Source: Pholiota molesta
Lineage: Eukaryota; Basidiomycota; Agaricomycetes; Agaricales; Strophariaceae
Assembly (NCBI GenBank): GCA_014925825.1
Contig: JACGCK010000089.1
Coordinates: 124,001-188,000, forward strand
Direction of reading: 5' to 3'
DNA length: 64,000 nt
Under the pieces are notes generated by a model that was not told where the DNA came from, searched no databases, and saw only the letters and a list, made by a program, of their open reading frames with translations. Below, piece after piece: positions 46,956 through 57,789 of this stretch. Each line of letters opens with the position of its first letter. Position 1 is the first letter of the stretch. The position numbers were made by a program, and so were the translations under genes.

Positions 46956-47846
46956 CTACTTGGCTTGGACGAAGCCTTTGCCAGAGTATCCTTCCGATGA
47001 GATACCTAAGAGGAAAAAAGGAACATATCAGTATACGTCAAAGAAAATAGGAGAGAGAGTGGATGCGGAGAGGTAGCGACACGACACGACCAAGCACACG
47101 GACTTGTCGCGTAGCAAATATAGGAAAACGGGTTTGAAAAGATAATAGCACGTACCAGTGATAGGGTTCAACTTCATCTCCTTGGCACGCTCGTTCGAAG
47201 CCTCCTGCCATTCCTTGTTGATGGTCCTGGGCGGCGTTTGTCCTATGCGTAGTTACCGACCATCAGTACCCCTCTAGACACCCAGCAGCAAAAGAACAGC
47301 ATACCGCGAGACTGGATGGCCAAGAAGACGAGACCGGAGATACCGACAAGCGCAAGGGTGGAGAGGAAGATCTTGAGGTTGTCGCCGGGTTGGCTCGTGG
47401 GGGTCCTGGGGCCATGGGGGCCGAACGCCACGTAGTACGCTGCACCAAAGAAAAGAAGCACCCTGCATCAGCAACACGGCGCACACCCGACAGCACGCGC
47501 CACCACGCCGCAGAGAGGCCACCCCTCCACCCCTACAGAGCAGCAGCGGCAGGCCACCCAAAAACCAAACAGCGCACTCACCGGCCTTTTTCTCGTCTAG
47601 CGACAGCGTCTTCCAGTCCTTCTGCTGCACGAGCTCTAGCTGCTCGTGCACGGAGGCCTTCTCGTCGTTGGTCATGCGCGCCCACTGCGCCTCGATGTTG
47701 GAGAGCGGGATCGGGGCGACGCGGGAGGACGTCGCGGTGGACGAGCTGGCGGCGGCGTCGACGTGGTTCGCGGTGGCGGTCGTCAGGCAGCGACGCTGCG
47801 CGGCGGACTTGAGGGCCGATGAGCGCGCCAGGCGGAGGGCTTGCAT
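46956..47846 (-). CDS. Cytochrome c oxidase subunit IV (yeast Cox5a type)
   Basis: Nuclear-coded inner-membrane subunit of respiratory complex IV. The N-terminus MQALRLARSSALKSAAQRRC is a mitochondrial presequence. Four exons: IEAQWARMTNDEKASVHEQL, ELVQQKDWKTLSLDEKKA; AYYVAFGPHGPRTPTSQPGD, FLSTLALVGISGLVFLAIQ (the single membrane segment); GQTPPRTINKEWQEASNERA; and GISSEGYSGKGFVQAK with stop at 46956. All family landmarks are present without frame repair, and the length of about 170 residues is normal. Exon 2 sits in very GC-rich DNA. It is the first conserved gene to the right of the accessory island. Confidence 0.93.
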
Positions 47847-48143
47847 TTTTAAGATTATTGAGGGAGGGGAGGAGGGGATATATGTACAACTGAAAAGAAC
47901 CTCAAGTGCGTCAAAACACGGGTAAATCGGAAATCGTCCGGATCGAGCCGGGGCTCAGCCACACTAGTCTCGCGAGTCTCAGCCCAGCCAATTCTAGAGC
48001 ACGCAATGGTCACTTGTATTTCATTTTACAGTTGGGAACAGCAGAAAGAAAAAAGAGTCGAAGGGATGGTTCAAGATGTAAGCAGCATGTATCGTACACT
48101 AAACAACGACAAAACTCCCTCCCCCCGTCACAAAAAAAGGCGC

Positions 48144-49643
48144 TTAGGCAGCAGCGTCGGCGGCGCCAGCTCCGGGGCAGTCGCGCGAGATGTGGCCTTC
48201 AGAGCCGCAGGTGTAGCAAGCGCGCTTCTGGGGTTGGGGGCAGTCACGGCTGATGTGGCCCTATAGAAAACAGCATCTCAGAATCAAATCCTGCACAAAA
48301 ACAAACCACAAGGACTTACGACACCGGAGCAGTTATAGCACTTCGAGCCTTGAACGCAGTCGCGCGACAAGTGGCCGACACCACCGCAGGAGTAGCTATT
48401 CGAACAGAAGCGGTTGGCTAATCGTATCTCGCTCAGAAATTATCTATCTTACCAAGTCTTCTGGTTTCCACCACCGAAGGAGCCGTAGCTTCCTCCAGCA
48501 CCGGATGCAGCGTCGGGGCAGGACCGAGCGATGTGGCCCACCTTTCCGCACTTGTAGCACTCTGTACCAGCTCCGCCGGAGAATCCTCCAGCAGCAGAGG
48601 CACCAGCGTCAGGGCAGTCGCGGGACTACAGCGAAACGCATATTTAACATTTATAGTGGAGGAAGCGCAATGGAAAGACGCACGATGTGACCCTCCTGGC
48701 CGCACTTGTAGCATGACTTGGCCTTAGCAGGGGCGCTGCAATCGCGAGAGACGTGTCCCTCAGCACCGCCTGTTTAAGACAGTTTAGCAAAGTTGAACAA
48801 ACGGAAATATAAGTTTATACGTACAGTTGTAGCTAATGAACAGACCAGCAGAAATAAATCGTTAGTACAAACACTTTCGCGGATAAGAAGTATTGTGCAG
48901 TGTTCTCGGCAAGCCACCTCAGAAGAGACTAGCGAACAGAGCACAAAGGGAATGTCGATGATTTACCAGGTAGGAGTTCCCGCCTTGGGGCAGTTTGCCG
49001 CTTGATGGCCGACTGTAATGGAGGTAAGATACGGATTCAACACAGCAGAATTTTTGAAACAGAGAGATGTGTGTAGATGTGTGTGTGGAGGTTAGGCAAG
49101 GTTATACAGCAACAGATGGTAGGACGCGATGTCGGTGATGATATATGTGCATATGAGACAGATGCGATGGTGGAAAGAGCGGGCAAAAAGACAATTTATT
49201 GGTTTTGTGGAGTAACGAGATTGGTTATGCAAACTAAGTTCCAACATGACGAACATATAGATCGACGATAGGGAACATAGAAGCTCTCGTGGGCGAAGAA
49301 AACCCAATAGAAGAATGAAAGGGCGCCCGCCTCCACTTGCACCCGTCTAAATACAAGAGGTGGGACAGTAATGAGGGAAATGGGGAAAGACTTGCCTGAC
49401 TTGCGATAACGCCAGCCAGTCAAAGGGGGTAAAGAAGGGGTAAAAGAGTAGAAGGAAGCAATGCTACCAGCCACGAAAAGGGTATATATGGCCTCCTTTC
49501 GCAAGGAGGTAGACACCGACGGGGGGTATGGGAAAAAACGCTCCACACAGAAGGACAACACAACAAGGGACAGAAGGAAGAAAACATCAACAACAACGAC
49601 ACGCACAACCACCGCAATTGAAGCATCCACGAGCACCGGACAT
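48144..49643 (-). CDS. CCHC zinc-knuckle nucleic-acid binding protein (GIS2/CNBP/Byr3 type)
   Basis: Cytosolic RNA- and single-strand-binding protein linked to translation control. Consecutive CX2CX4HX4C knuckles: [13 protein letters not shown] (one residue short with this splice), [70 protein letters not shown] and [14 protein letters not shown], ending [10 protein letters not shown] at 48144. Exon 1 (49610-49643) carries [11 protein letters not shown] and is followed by a 597-bp intron, ten times longer than the others. Exon 3 is an 8-nt micro-exon (48825-48832) supplying the YN of knuckle 2; without it the knuckle cannot form. The count of seven knuckles equals the classical family number. 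Confidence 0.88.
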
Positions 49644-50250
49644 TTTGAGAGTCGTAAGAAGAGGTTTAAGAGAAGAGTTGGTTTTTATTTGGGATCTAAA
49701 AGAAGAAAATATGATCAGTCATCACATCGGGCAAAGACAGCAGGTAGATTAGAGAAGAAATTGAAGCCCTAGTAGACAGCATCGCAGGCAAGCGATATCC
49801 GCCCATAAAGATGGGCTGTGCATGGAACTACCACTACACGAAGAAACGCCCCAGATTTTCCTCTTAAGGCTGGCCTTTCCTTCGCATGGTCGAGTCCGAA
49901 ACACTCGCGGCGCCCAGATCTGCAAGGAAGAAGACTTGGACGTACTTTCTGATAACAAACAACGCCCGTCTGCTGAAGGAGAAAGTGTGTTGGAGAAGCG
50001 AGATGGTGGTTGAGAAGAAGAGCGATTTTCAGAACCCCACAAGCGCACACAAAAAAATTGTGATCAATTGTTTATGTAATACAACACATGTCTGCTGATG
50101 ACACCGATGACGGCACCGCAGCTCACCACAGCCTCATTGCAATCTGCAACCTAGGTTCGGACGCAGCACAATGTTGTAACAATACGAAAGGATTGAATTA
50201 ATACACAAAAAAAGGCACAGCGCAGGTAGTAAAACAAAAAAACCGAAGCT
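49644..50250. other. Promoter of GIS2-like gene and 3' flank of RPN8
   Basis: About 600 bp without a recognised coding unit. The RPN8 stop is at 50251; T-rich DNA lies just past it. Confidence 0.4.
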
Positions 50251-51455
50251 CTACTTGTCCGCCTTCTTAGCGCTCTCCGCTTTCCCAGAACCCGCCTCGC
50301 CTCCCTCCTTTTTGACCTCCTCCTTCGCGTCCTTGTCCTTCTCCGACTTCTTCTCGCCCTCCTCCAGCTCCGCCCTCCCGATCGTCGCCTTGTTATCCAC
50401 GAGCGCATGCAGAGCAATCACCGCACGCAGCAGGCTGCTCAGGTAGACGACGAGCATCTGGTCGTTCGTGCTCGACGCGAAGCTCTGCGTCGCCACGGGG
50501 TCCGACAGATCCGGCAGCAGATTCAGCGCGTCTTGGAGGAGGTATACGATCTGGTGGTTGACGGGCATCGTGCCCGCGGCGACTTCGATGAGGTATTTTT
50601 GGATGTCCGACAAGCGCGATTGCAGGCCGCGGAGCGAGGATAGTTGCTCGCTCACGCGCGTTGCTAGTGTCGTCGTCGTCGAGTCTTTGATATCGCGTAG
50701 GAGGTGCTCTACGCCGATTTCCTCTGCCTCCTCCGCCTCGATGGCAGAAGGCACGTGTAGGAACGTTTTCCGCGTTTCTGTGCCATCCTATTGCATGTCA
50801 GCTGAGAATTCCTCGGCGAGGTATTGCAACATACATCTTTGATTTCCTCCACTGCGAAATAAGAGTCCGTGGGCATCCCCACGACCTGTGGCCGCACATC
50901 GACGATCACCATGACCGGCCGTGCAATAAATCGTTTGAAAAGGTCGTTGATCTCTTGATCTGAGGCTCGCAGTTTTGGTCCAGTATGATACCACCCAATC
51001 ATCCTTTCCCTAGCTAAAGGATTTCGTATGAGCATTGTGAAAGAAAATGCCCGGAGTAAGATCTCACCATTAACCTTCTTGAACATCTCGTACATGCCCT
51101 CGATGTAATTATGGTCCAAGAACCACGTCTTGCTGTCCTTCTCGTCTTCCTCGAATGGGATACCGAATGAATTGGCTACATTTATCGTCTTTCCATTATC
51201 TTGTCCCAGAAGCACGCCGACGACTCGTTTCTGCGAACTGCGCGAGACAGAGCGGGCATGATGATCCGTCACTGATAGCAGAACCAAAGGATGCACGACT
51301 GGGAGGAGGGCATTTAGATGTGGCTCAGATCAAGAAATATTACAGACGTACTGACAGTCGTGCTTGCTAGGGCGGTTAGCTAGACCAACTTTATCAATGC
51401 ACTGAATTAGCAAATAGAAGATGTATATTACCTGCTCTGTTGTTGTTGCTACCAT
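50251..51455 (-). CDS. RPN8: 26S proteasome regulatory subunit RPN8 (PSMD7)
   Basis: MPN-domain lid subunit that pairs with the deubiquitinase Rpn11. A tiny first exon (MVATTTEQ) and a short second exon (LANRPSKHD) precede [95 protein letters not shown] and [18 protein letters not shown]. The C-terminal helices follow ([32 protein letters not shown]), then a Lys/Glu-rich tail ending KADK. The zinc-binding JAMM residues are absent, as expected for Rpn8, so it is structural. No frame repair is needed. Confidence 0.93.
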
Positions 51456-52644
51456 AGTGTACAGATATGCTGCTAATTCAAGTTGCGCCCAAGGAGAAGA
51501 GACGGAAGGAGTGGAGAATCAATTGCTGCAAGCATCGACTGACGCGTTCGCATCGACGCGTATGTTGTTTTGGCTTGTTATGCAGTAGCTTCTCGATGAC
51601 TGAATTAGGGGCCGCGCATGTAATTCTGTATTCTCCGAATTTACACCACGACGCCGTAGGGCGCTTCATCTGATTAGTAAATATGCTGTACCAGGGTCTA
51701 CAAAACATGTCGCAAGTCGCTTTAATTATCATCTAGACCCTTCAACGTCCCTCCCCATTTCCGCCAATTCTGCCTAGTATGGTTTAAAAATCAATGCGCG
51801 TTTGCGGCGTTTAGTAGTGTCATTTCTTGCACACAGTATTAAGGACCTAGAGGTGGCCCGCGCATGACGTTCAGCTTCTGCTGTTTGTGTACTGGCAGCG
51901 GACAGCTCGGATGCAGGTTCAATAATAGCGGTAATGGGTTGCGAAGTGGGCTGCATGGGACGATGCAGCCTGTGATTGGATGCCACATATGTGCTGGCAG
52001 CGGGTGCAGCGGATGTTGGCGTCATTATAGATGTAGAAGGGGAAGAGGCTTGGTCAACGGGTGCAGAGGAAGTGGTGCCAGTATGTGTCTTGGGCAGACG
52101 GTTGGAAAACTGTGGTAACGGGTGTAGTGGTACCACAATCTTCTCCAGGTATATAGTACCGTTGCGACGAGTTTTTTCTACCCACTTGTAAGTGATGCCT
52201 TCAGCGAACTTGACATCATCCTCACGGAGGATATTTCGTTTTCTCCTTCGTGGTAGAGGATAAACTATATGCATGATGTAAGACGAAGTAAGTCACTGAT
52301 TAAGTTCAACAACACCTAAAAATTGTTAACCCTGAGGACAGTTCGCAACCCTGCCTCTACAGGTGTGATATCCTGTCAGGAGATCACTTAACTACGCCCG
52401 TTATACTTATACTCCGAAGAATGCTTAGAAGGCACTGCTGCCTCGAAAATAGAGACTAGAATTATAGAACAGATTGATTGTGGACAGAGCCACTTCAGTC
52501 CATGGTTAGTCTCAGTGCCAGCCTCATCAGCAAAACGGGGGAAACCTGCTGTGCCCTGTTGAGTGAGACAAAGTTTGGCTCAAACCCCAGGACCTAACAT
52601 TGCAAGATATGGCTCACAAAGCTCTGTATGGCTGGGCATAGTTG
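51456..52644. other. Repeat-rich flank with one unassigned open frame
   Basis: On the minus strand, 51774-52274 is open for 166 codons: a basic head (YPLPRRRKRNILREDD), VKFAEGITYKWVEKTRR, then a Ser/Thr/Pro-rich stretch and a basic end. I recognise no domain; it could be a transposon-derived or orphan gene. The remainder shows no gene. The sequence CATCAGCAAAAC.GGG near 52,527 recurs as CATCAGCAAAAGGG near 53,324, bracketing the minisatellite. Confidence 0.35.
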
Positions 52645-53335
52645 CCATCAGACTAGCAGGGCGTTGGCAGAGTAGGCTCAGGATTGGAACAATATCCCCT
52701 TAATTTTACTATGTTGACCATGTCAGAAAATGTTCCCAAAATCCCGACATTGAGTCACTTATGGTTGGTCAAGCCTCTATCAGGCTTTGCAAGATCGTCA
52801 TCAAACGTGCAGGGCATTGTTATATTGCCATCAGACTAGCAGGGTGTTGGCAGAGTAGGCTCAGGATTGGAACAATACCCCCTTAATTTTACTATGTTGA
52901 CCATGCCAGAAAATGTTCCCAAAATCCCGACATTGAGTCACTTGTGATTGGTCAAGCCTCTATCAGACTTTGCAAGATCGTCATCAAATGTGCAGGGCAT
53001 TGTTATATTGCCATCAGACTAGCAGGGCGCTGGCAGAGTAGGCTCAGGATTGGAACAATATCCCCCTAATTTTACTATGTTGACCATGCCAGAAAATGTA
53101 ACCAAAATCCCGATATTGAATCACTTGTAATTGGTCAGGCCTTTATCAGGCTTTGCAAGATCCAAGCAAGATCGTCATCAAACGTGCAGGGCATTGATAT
53201 GTAGCCATCAGATTAGCAGGGCATTGGCAGAGTAGGCTCAGGATTGGAACAATACCCTTAATTTTACCATGTTGACCATGCCAGAAAATGTAACCAAAAT
53301 CCCGACATTGAGTCACTTGTGATTCATCAGCAAAA
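52645..53335. repeat. Minisatellite, four copies of a ~183-bp unit
   Basis: Copies begin with CCATCAGA at 52645, 52828, 53011 and 53205, so periods are 183, 183 and 194 bp. The longer third unit contains an internal duplicated piece (CAAGATCCAAGCAAGATC). Blocks such as GGCTCAGGATTGGAACAATA and AAAATCCCGA.ATTGA are nearly identical in all four. No open frame spans the array. Confidence 0.9.
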
Positions 53336-53930
53336 GGGCAAAGCTACTTAGAAATCTTACAGCTTATATAAGACATTTAAGACATAGCTAGTGGGTGCGA
53401 GAGAGAAGGGAAAAGGGAACATGAAATGAGAGAGATTAGAAGAGATAGAGATATGGAAGAGCGGTAGAGAGATGTAGATGATCGGATATGGTGAAGATCA
53501 CAATTCACGGTTGCTGATCAGACAGAGCCGCAGAAGGGATCAGGGGAGAGGTCGGTTGGTAGAGGAGTTATGGTGGCAGATCGATATACAGATAACGAAT
53601 ACAACAGGACGTCAGCGGGAGGCTGAATAGGAAGGGTATGCTTTGAATGCAGGCAATACGTTGACTTCCATGCATGAAGCTCTGCTGAGTCTCAGGTGAA
53701 TGTCGCGAGGGTGAATGCCGCGAGGACAGAACGATGCCGGTGTGTCAGCTACAGTGACGAGGCACGGAACCACAGTGAAGTGGTTGTCGCCTCAAGCCAG
53801 TGATGGGTGGGTGAGGATTGGGCCGCAATTGCGATGGGGTAGTACAACAGGAAGTAAAAAAAAAAAAAGGAGGACAAGATAGCGCCGTAGAAAACAGGCG
53901 CATACATACTTAAGAGTGGCGAGATATTAT
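53336..53930. other. Purine-rich DNA after minisatellite
   Basis: A TATATAAG box at 53365-53372 on the plus strand is followed by a long purine-rich (GAGA/GGAA) tract to about 53,470. This could be a promoter or part of a transposon end, but no following coding region is recognised. An A13-type run lies near 53,857. Confidence 0.35.
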
Positions 53931-56520
53931 GCCTCAAGTACTGATCTGGGTCTTGTGATAGTGTCGCGCCCTGGCCATGGGACCCCATGCGCGAATAGTG
54001 ACGATGGGCTCCCTGCATCGTCGCGCCACCCGCACCATCGCCCACATGTGGCCATCCATGCGCATCATGAAGCAGGCTCCCGCAACCGCTGAGATTCCCG
54101 CAGAAGCGAGTATCAGAGCGGCTGCAGCTACTGCAACTTTCGGAGGAGGGCTGGAGTGCAGGCCTTGAAACGGGCAGCGAATCGGCTGGGTTTGGGTTGA
54201 TGGGTATAATGAGGACGCTTGATGTGGGTAGAGGAATGGGTGACTATGGCCAGCGAGCTCCGGATTCGGTTGTCCTTGTAGCAGGCGCGGAAGTGGTAGT
54301 AGGTGGCCGAATGTGTGATGCGCGAACAAGCGAACAAGCTCGCGCATGTTTGAGGCGGCTGGCGAGGTGGTGGCGGGGTTAATCCACAATTGGTGAACGC
54401 ACGCGGAAGGCGGCATTGCCCTGTCCGCCACCCCGTTGACCGACATCTCATCCACCTTGTCTACCATCGACCGCCTCGCGTATCATCCGCTTCGCTGTCG
54501 ATCATTGGCTGTGGTCCCTTCCAATCCGCCATCCTGTCTGCCGCTTTCGTTGAGCTGTCTGGCCTGCTGCTGATTGTGCGCATTCGGAGGGGCGGGTGGG
54601 CAGTTGCCAATGCAGTGGGTGAATGCTGTGGGTGAGGAAAAGCCGTCCAGCTCTGAGAGTGGCGCGTGTATCGCACGTCGCTGCATCAGCATTACGCAAG
54701 ACGGCTGTGGCAGGTTGGAAACGGATGATGACAAGGGCGACGACGGAAGGGCGAAACGAACGAGGTAGGCACCTGGTCTCGGTCGTTAGAATTGGGCGCG
54801 GAGGGTTGGGCTGGGTAAGTGGGGTGGAGCCGAGTGTATGCACGGGCGCGAATTGGGATCTATGGGACGCGTCAAAGCTCGCGGGATGGCGTCGGTGTCT
54901 GCAGCGGAGGTGGCGGCACACCCTCTGTGCTGTCGTGGAGCAGGTTTCCAGGTGGGGTGGTGGGTACGAGAGGTCGCGGGCCAGTTAGACAACACCATAT
55001 TCGCATTCCGAGTCGCCACAACGGCATGGCTCGGACTCAATGCGCTGCTTGGGAAACAGCCTCGAGCTTATTGTGACACACCGCTTACGTGGCTGAGACT
55101 ATGCACTGCTTGCAAACGGTTTCATGGCTTGAAGCTCTAAAGTTATCACATCAGAAGGGCATTCAGAATGGGTACAAAACATATGCTTACAAGTCAATTG
55201 CAATAGAGAAACATTGTCAGGCTCGTTCGTCTCAATGCCAAATTTGCTAGAATAATGCAATGAGAATCGTCAACTGAAGAAAAAAATTACAAGAATATGA
55301 CATACCTAGTTCACCAGATGCGATTACATTCCTCAATCCGCTAATTTGCGATACCCAAGGCGGAAAGGGTGCAGAGTTGTGGAACCAAGGGGATGTCGCG
55401 ATCCCAAGGCTGACACTAGGCGGGGCACAAGACTTCATCCATAAGGCGAGGTGCCCATACGCAGAACCGGCGCGAAGAGGAGGGTGAGGACAGGAGAAAG
55501 GAAAAGAGCATCGATTTTCTGCTGAGGCGGAAGATTCGCGCCTGGTTCCTATCCTAAGCAAGCTTGCTGCGCGTCAGAGCGAGGCATTGGCGGTGGTGGC
55601 TTTGATACAACAATGCGGCGAGGATGCGCGGCTTTCCGCAGAACCAGAATTTCCATCAGAGCCATCACCAGAAGAAACAGAGGATACCATCAAGTTTCAA
55701 CTGATCGACCAATGATGATTTATCGCGGCGCGTTGCCCGCCTTTGGGAGGCTACATGAGTGAATCCAGCGCGAATTTGACTCATGCTCGTCGAGTTCGCA
55801 AGAGGCTGCCTTCGGATCGAATGAGATCTAAGACTATGCGAGCTTGTGGTGTATGAAGGTGAGGCCAGGAGGCCATAATTGCTCTGTCTGGCGATCCAAG
55901 GCTTGAAACTAAATTCATATGATACGAGCACCCATGCAAAAATATGATGAACAGATCAAAACACTGACCGCTTGAATGGTCCAACTTCCCATTTCCTTCG
56001 CCGCTTGCTTATGTTCCCAACAAAGGCAGGATGATATTCGAGATCGAGCAGGCCCTCGTAATCTTCATCTTCATTTTCGTCAACCCCTTCTGCACCATCT
56101 TCGACATCTGTGGTGTCTGTGGCAGTTGTCACTATTGGAGGCGGTAAAGGCGCGTTTGTAGTATGATCTGGCTGCACCAAGGCTGCGTGCTGTTTGGATG
56201 CTCCTCTCCCGTGGTGCTCGTCTCCTCTCCAGAAGACGAGAGCTCGGGGCTCGTCTCTCTGGGCTGCGTGCTCTCAACCCGCGGGGGCGGCTTTCGGCTG
56301 TACGAGCATCGCTTGGCCTGGTAACCACTATCCTTCTTCTTGCCGGATATGAAACTCGGTGGGAGCGGTAACGGAATAGGCTGGTGGCTCGGCTCGACTG
56401 GATACTGGCAGTGTCTGCCATTGCGGCAGCCACCATTCTTTGTGTGTGCAGATACTTACGCCCAATGATTATAGAGGTCGGATGAAAGTGGCGCTGTCGG
56501 AATGATAAAGTGAATTCCAT
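53931..56520 (-). pseudogene. Frame-broken coding region, uncharacterised Agaricomycete protein
   Basis: Conserved-looking peptide pieces appear in order on the minus strand but in changing frames: EWWLPQWQTLPVSSRAEPPA near 56,430; a Pro-rich and acidic stretch (VDENEDEDYEGLLDLEYHPA) with NISKRRRKWEVGPFKR at 55,970-56,100; then LLASPSYTTSSHSLRSHSIR, SMSQIRAGFTHVASQRRATR and DKSSLVDQLKLDG near 55,690-55,870. I recall similar RWE...LLA.PSHTT...RSIRR coiled-coil proteins as common hypothetical genes in mushroom genomes, of unknown function. A possible membrane or Ala-rich piece lies near 54,060-54,150. Several frame changes make this either an eroded gene or one with uncorrected errors; I cannot define exons reliably. 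Confidence 0.4.
55436..55560 (-). repeat. Block duplicated at about 57,193-57,295
   Basis: GGCGAGGTGC.CATACGCAG, then GAAGAGGAGGG and AGGAGAAAGGAAAA occur in the same order and spacing here and at 57,193-57,260. The similarity fades downstream. This suggests two related but rearranged copies of the same gene family within 2 kb. Confidence 0.65.
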
Positions 56521-57789
56521 GTTCGCGGCGTTGCCCTGGTTGTTCTGCGCGAATGCTTGCCACTGCCTGGTGACTTGTTCTGCGGCGGACGACTGCTGCT
56601 CGAGCGCACCAGGGAAGAAACATCCTGGGATCTGTCAGTTTCGGCAGACGTGCGCGAAAGAAAGGGGATAAGGCAAGCCAGCGGCAGCGGCTCTTATCCT
56701 TTACGCAGGCAAGTCATTGGCAATACCATATGCTGATAGTAACGGTGATGGCGAAGGGGCCACTGTCTGGCGATGGTGCGTAGGAAGGATGGGGGCATCA
56801 GGGAGGGGCGAGTGGAGATAGGCATGGATGTAAGCTGAGGTCGCATCAGCACTTTCGCTTTGGAAGTCATCTGGATATATCTGAGGAGGGTGATAACGGC
56901 CGTTGCCATTCTGGTATGGCTCCTGAGCATACTTGGCACGCGGATAGTTTTGGTATTGGTTTTAATTGGCATTAGGTTGAGGTCGCTGACATTGGTCTGT
57001 GTACTGAGAAGGACGCTCAGAGGACTGTGTTGGCTGCGGAGGTGAAGGATCTATCGGCGGCGGCACTTTCTACTTCTAACATGACATGATCATTGGATCC
57101 ATTTCTGGGTTGGGCACGAGGCGCGATGAGGGCAGGAGTCATGGTAGGAACGTTCTGTTTAGGATAGTATGCGCCCCAATCTTCTTTCCGGAAGGCGAGG
57201 TGCTCATACGCAGGACCGAGAAGAGGAGGGCAAGACCAGGAGAAAGGAAAAAACCTTCGGTTTTGCTGCGAGTATCGAATTCGGATCCTTTAACAATAGA
57301 ACTTCGAAGGGTGTTAAATAGCAAGTTTCAATGTCCTAAGGGATGAAGTAGGCTTGGACCAATTTCGCAATTGTAGTAGAAGTGTAGCTGAGGGAGATGG
57401 AGGTAGCCCATAGTCGGCACTTATAGGCTTGAGCTGGGCTGGGCTTTGAGGCTGGGTTGGTGTATCTGTGCAATGGCGGCTTTGTGCGCATGCATTGAAC
57501 ATTTGGATCTCGCCGTTGCATGAGAAGAGTGGGTGGCGACGACTTATTAAACTTGAAGATAGTGCGTATAGTGTTGTGTCGTGTGGCAGCCGAAGCCCAG
57601 GTTTGGGACGAAATGTGGATAGGTGGATGCATTAGAGATGGTCACGGTGGTGGAGCTCGAATGGGACCGTGACCTAATGAGACCTGCTGCCACAGCACTT
57701 GGCAACTTGATCTTGACTTGATCCATTGTTACCCAGATTCTCAAGCCGCATATGCAAAGAAACATTATTCGTTTTATTTCAGGCTATCT
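56521..57789 (-). other. Eroded coding DNA between the frame-broken gene and Plavaka
   Basis: A frame reading NQYQNYPRAKYAQEPYQNG, GRYHPPQIYPDDFQSESADA and a stop at about 56,700 looks like low-complexity protein. Other pieces start at 57,729 (MDQVKIKLPSAVAAGLIRSR) and end within 200 bp. No domain is recognised. It contains the second copy of the 55,436-55,560 block. Confidence 0.35.

Noticed and set aside
52645..53335. CRISPR-like spaced repeats
   Set aside because: Units are 183 bp end to end with no spacer/repeat alternation, and the host is a fungus; it is a minisatellite.
52322..53470. Possible LTR (starts TGTTAACC, later TATATAAG)
   Set aside because: No matching second LTR, primer-binding site or polyprotein was found in the window.
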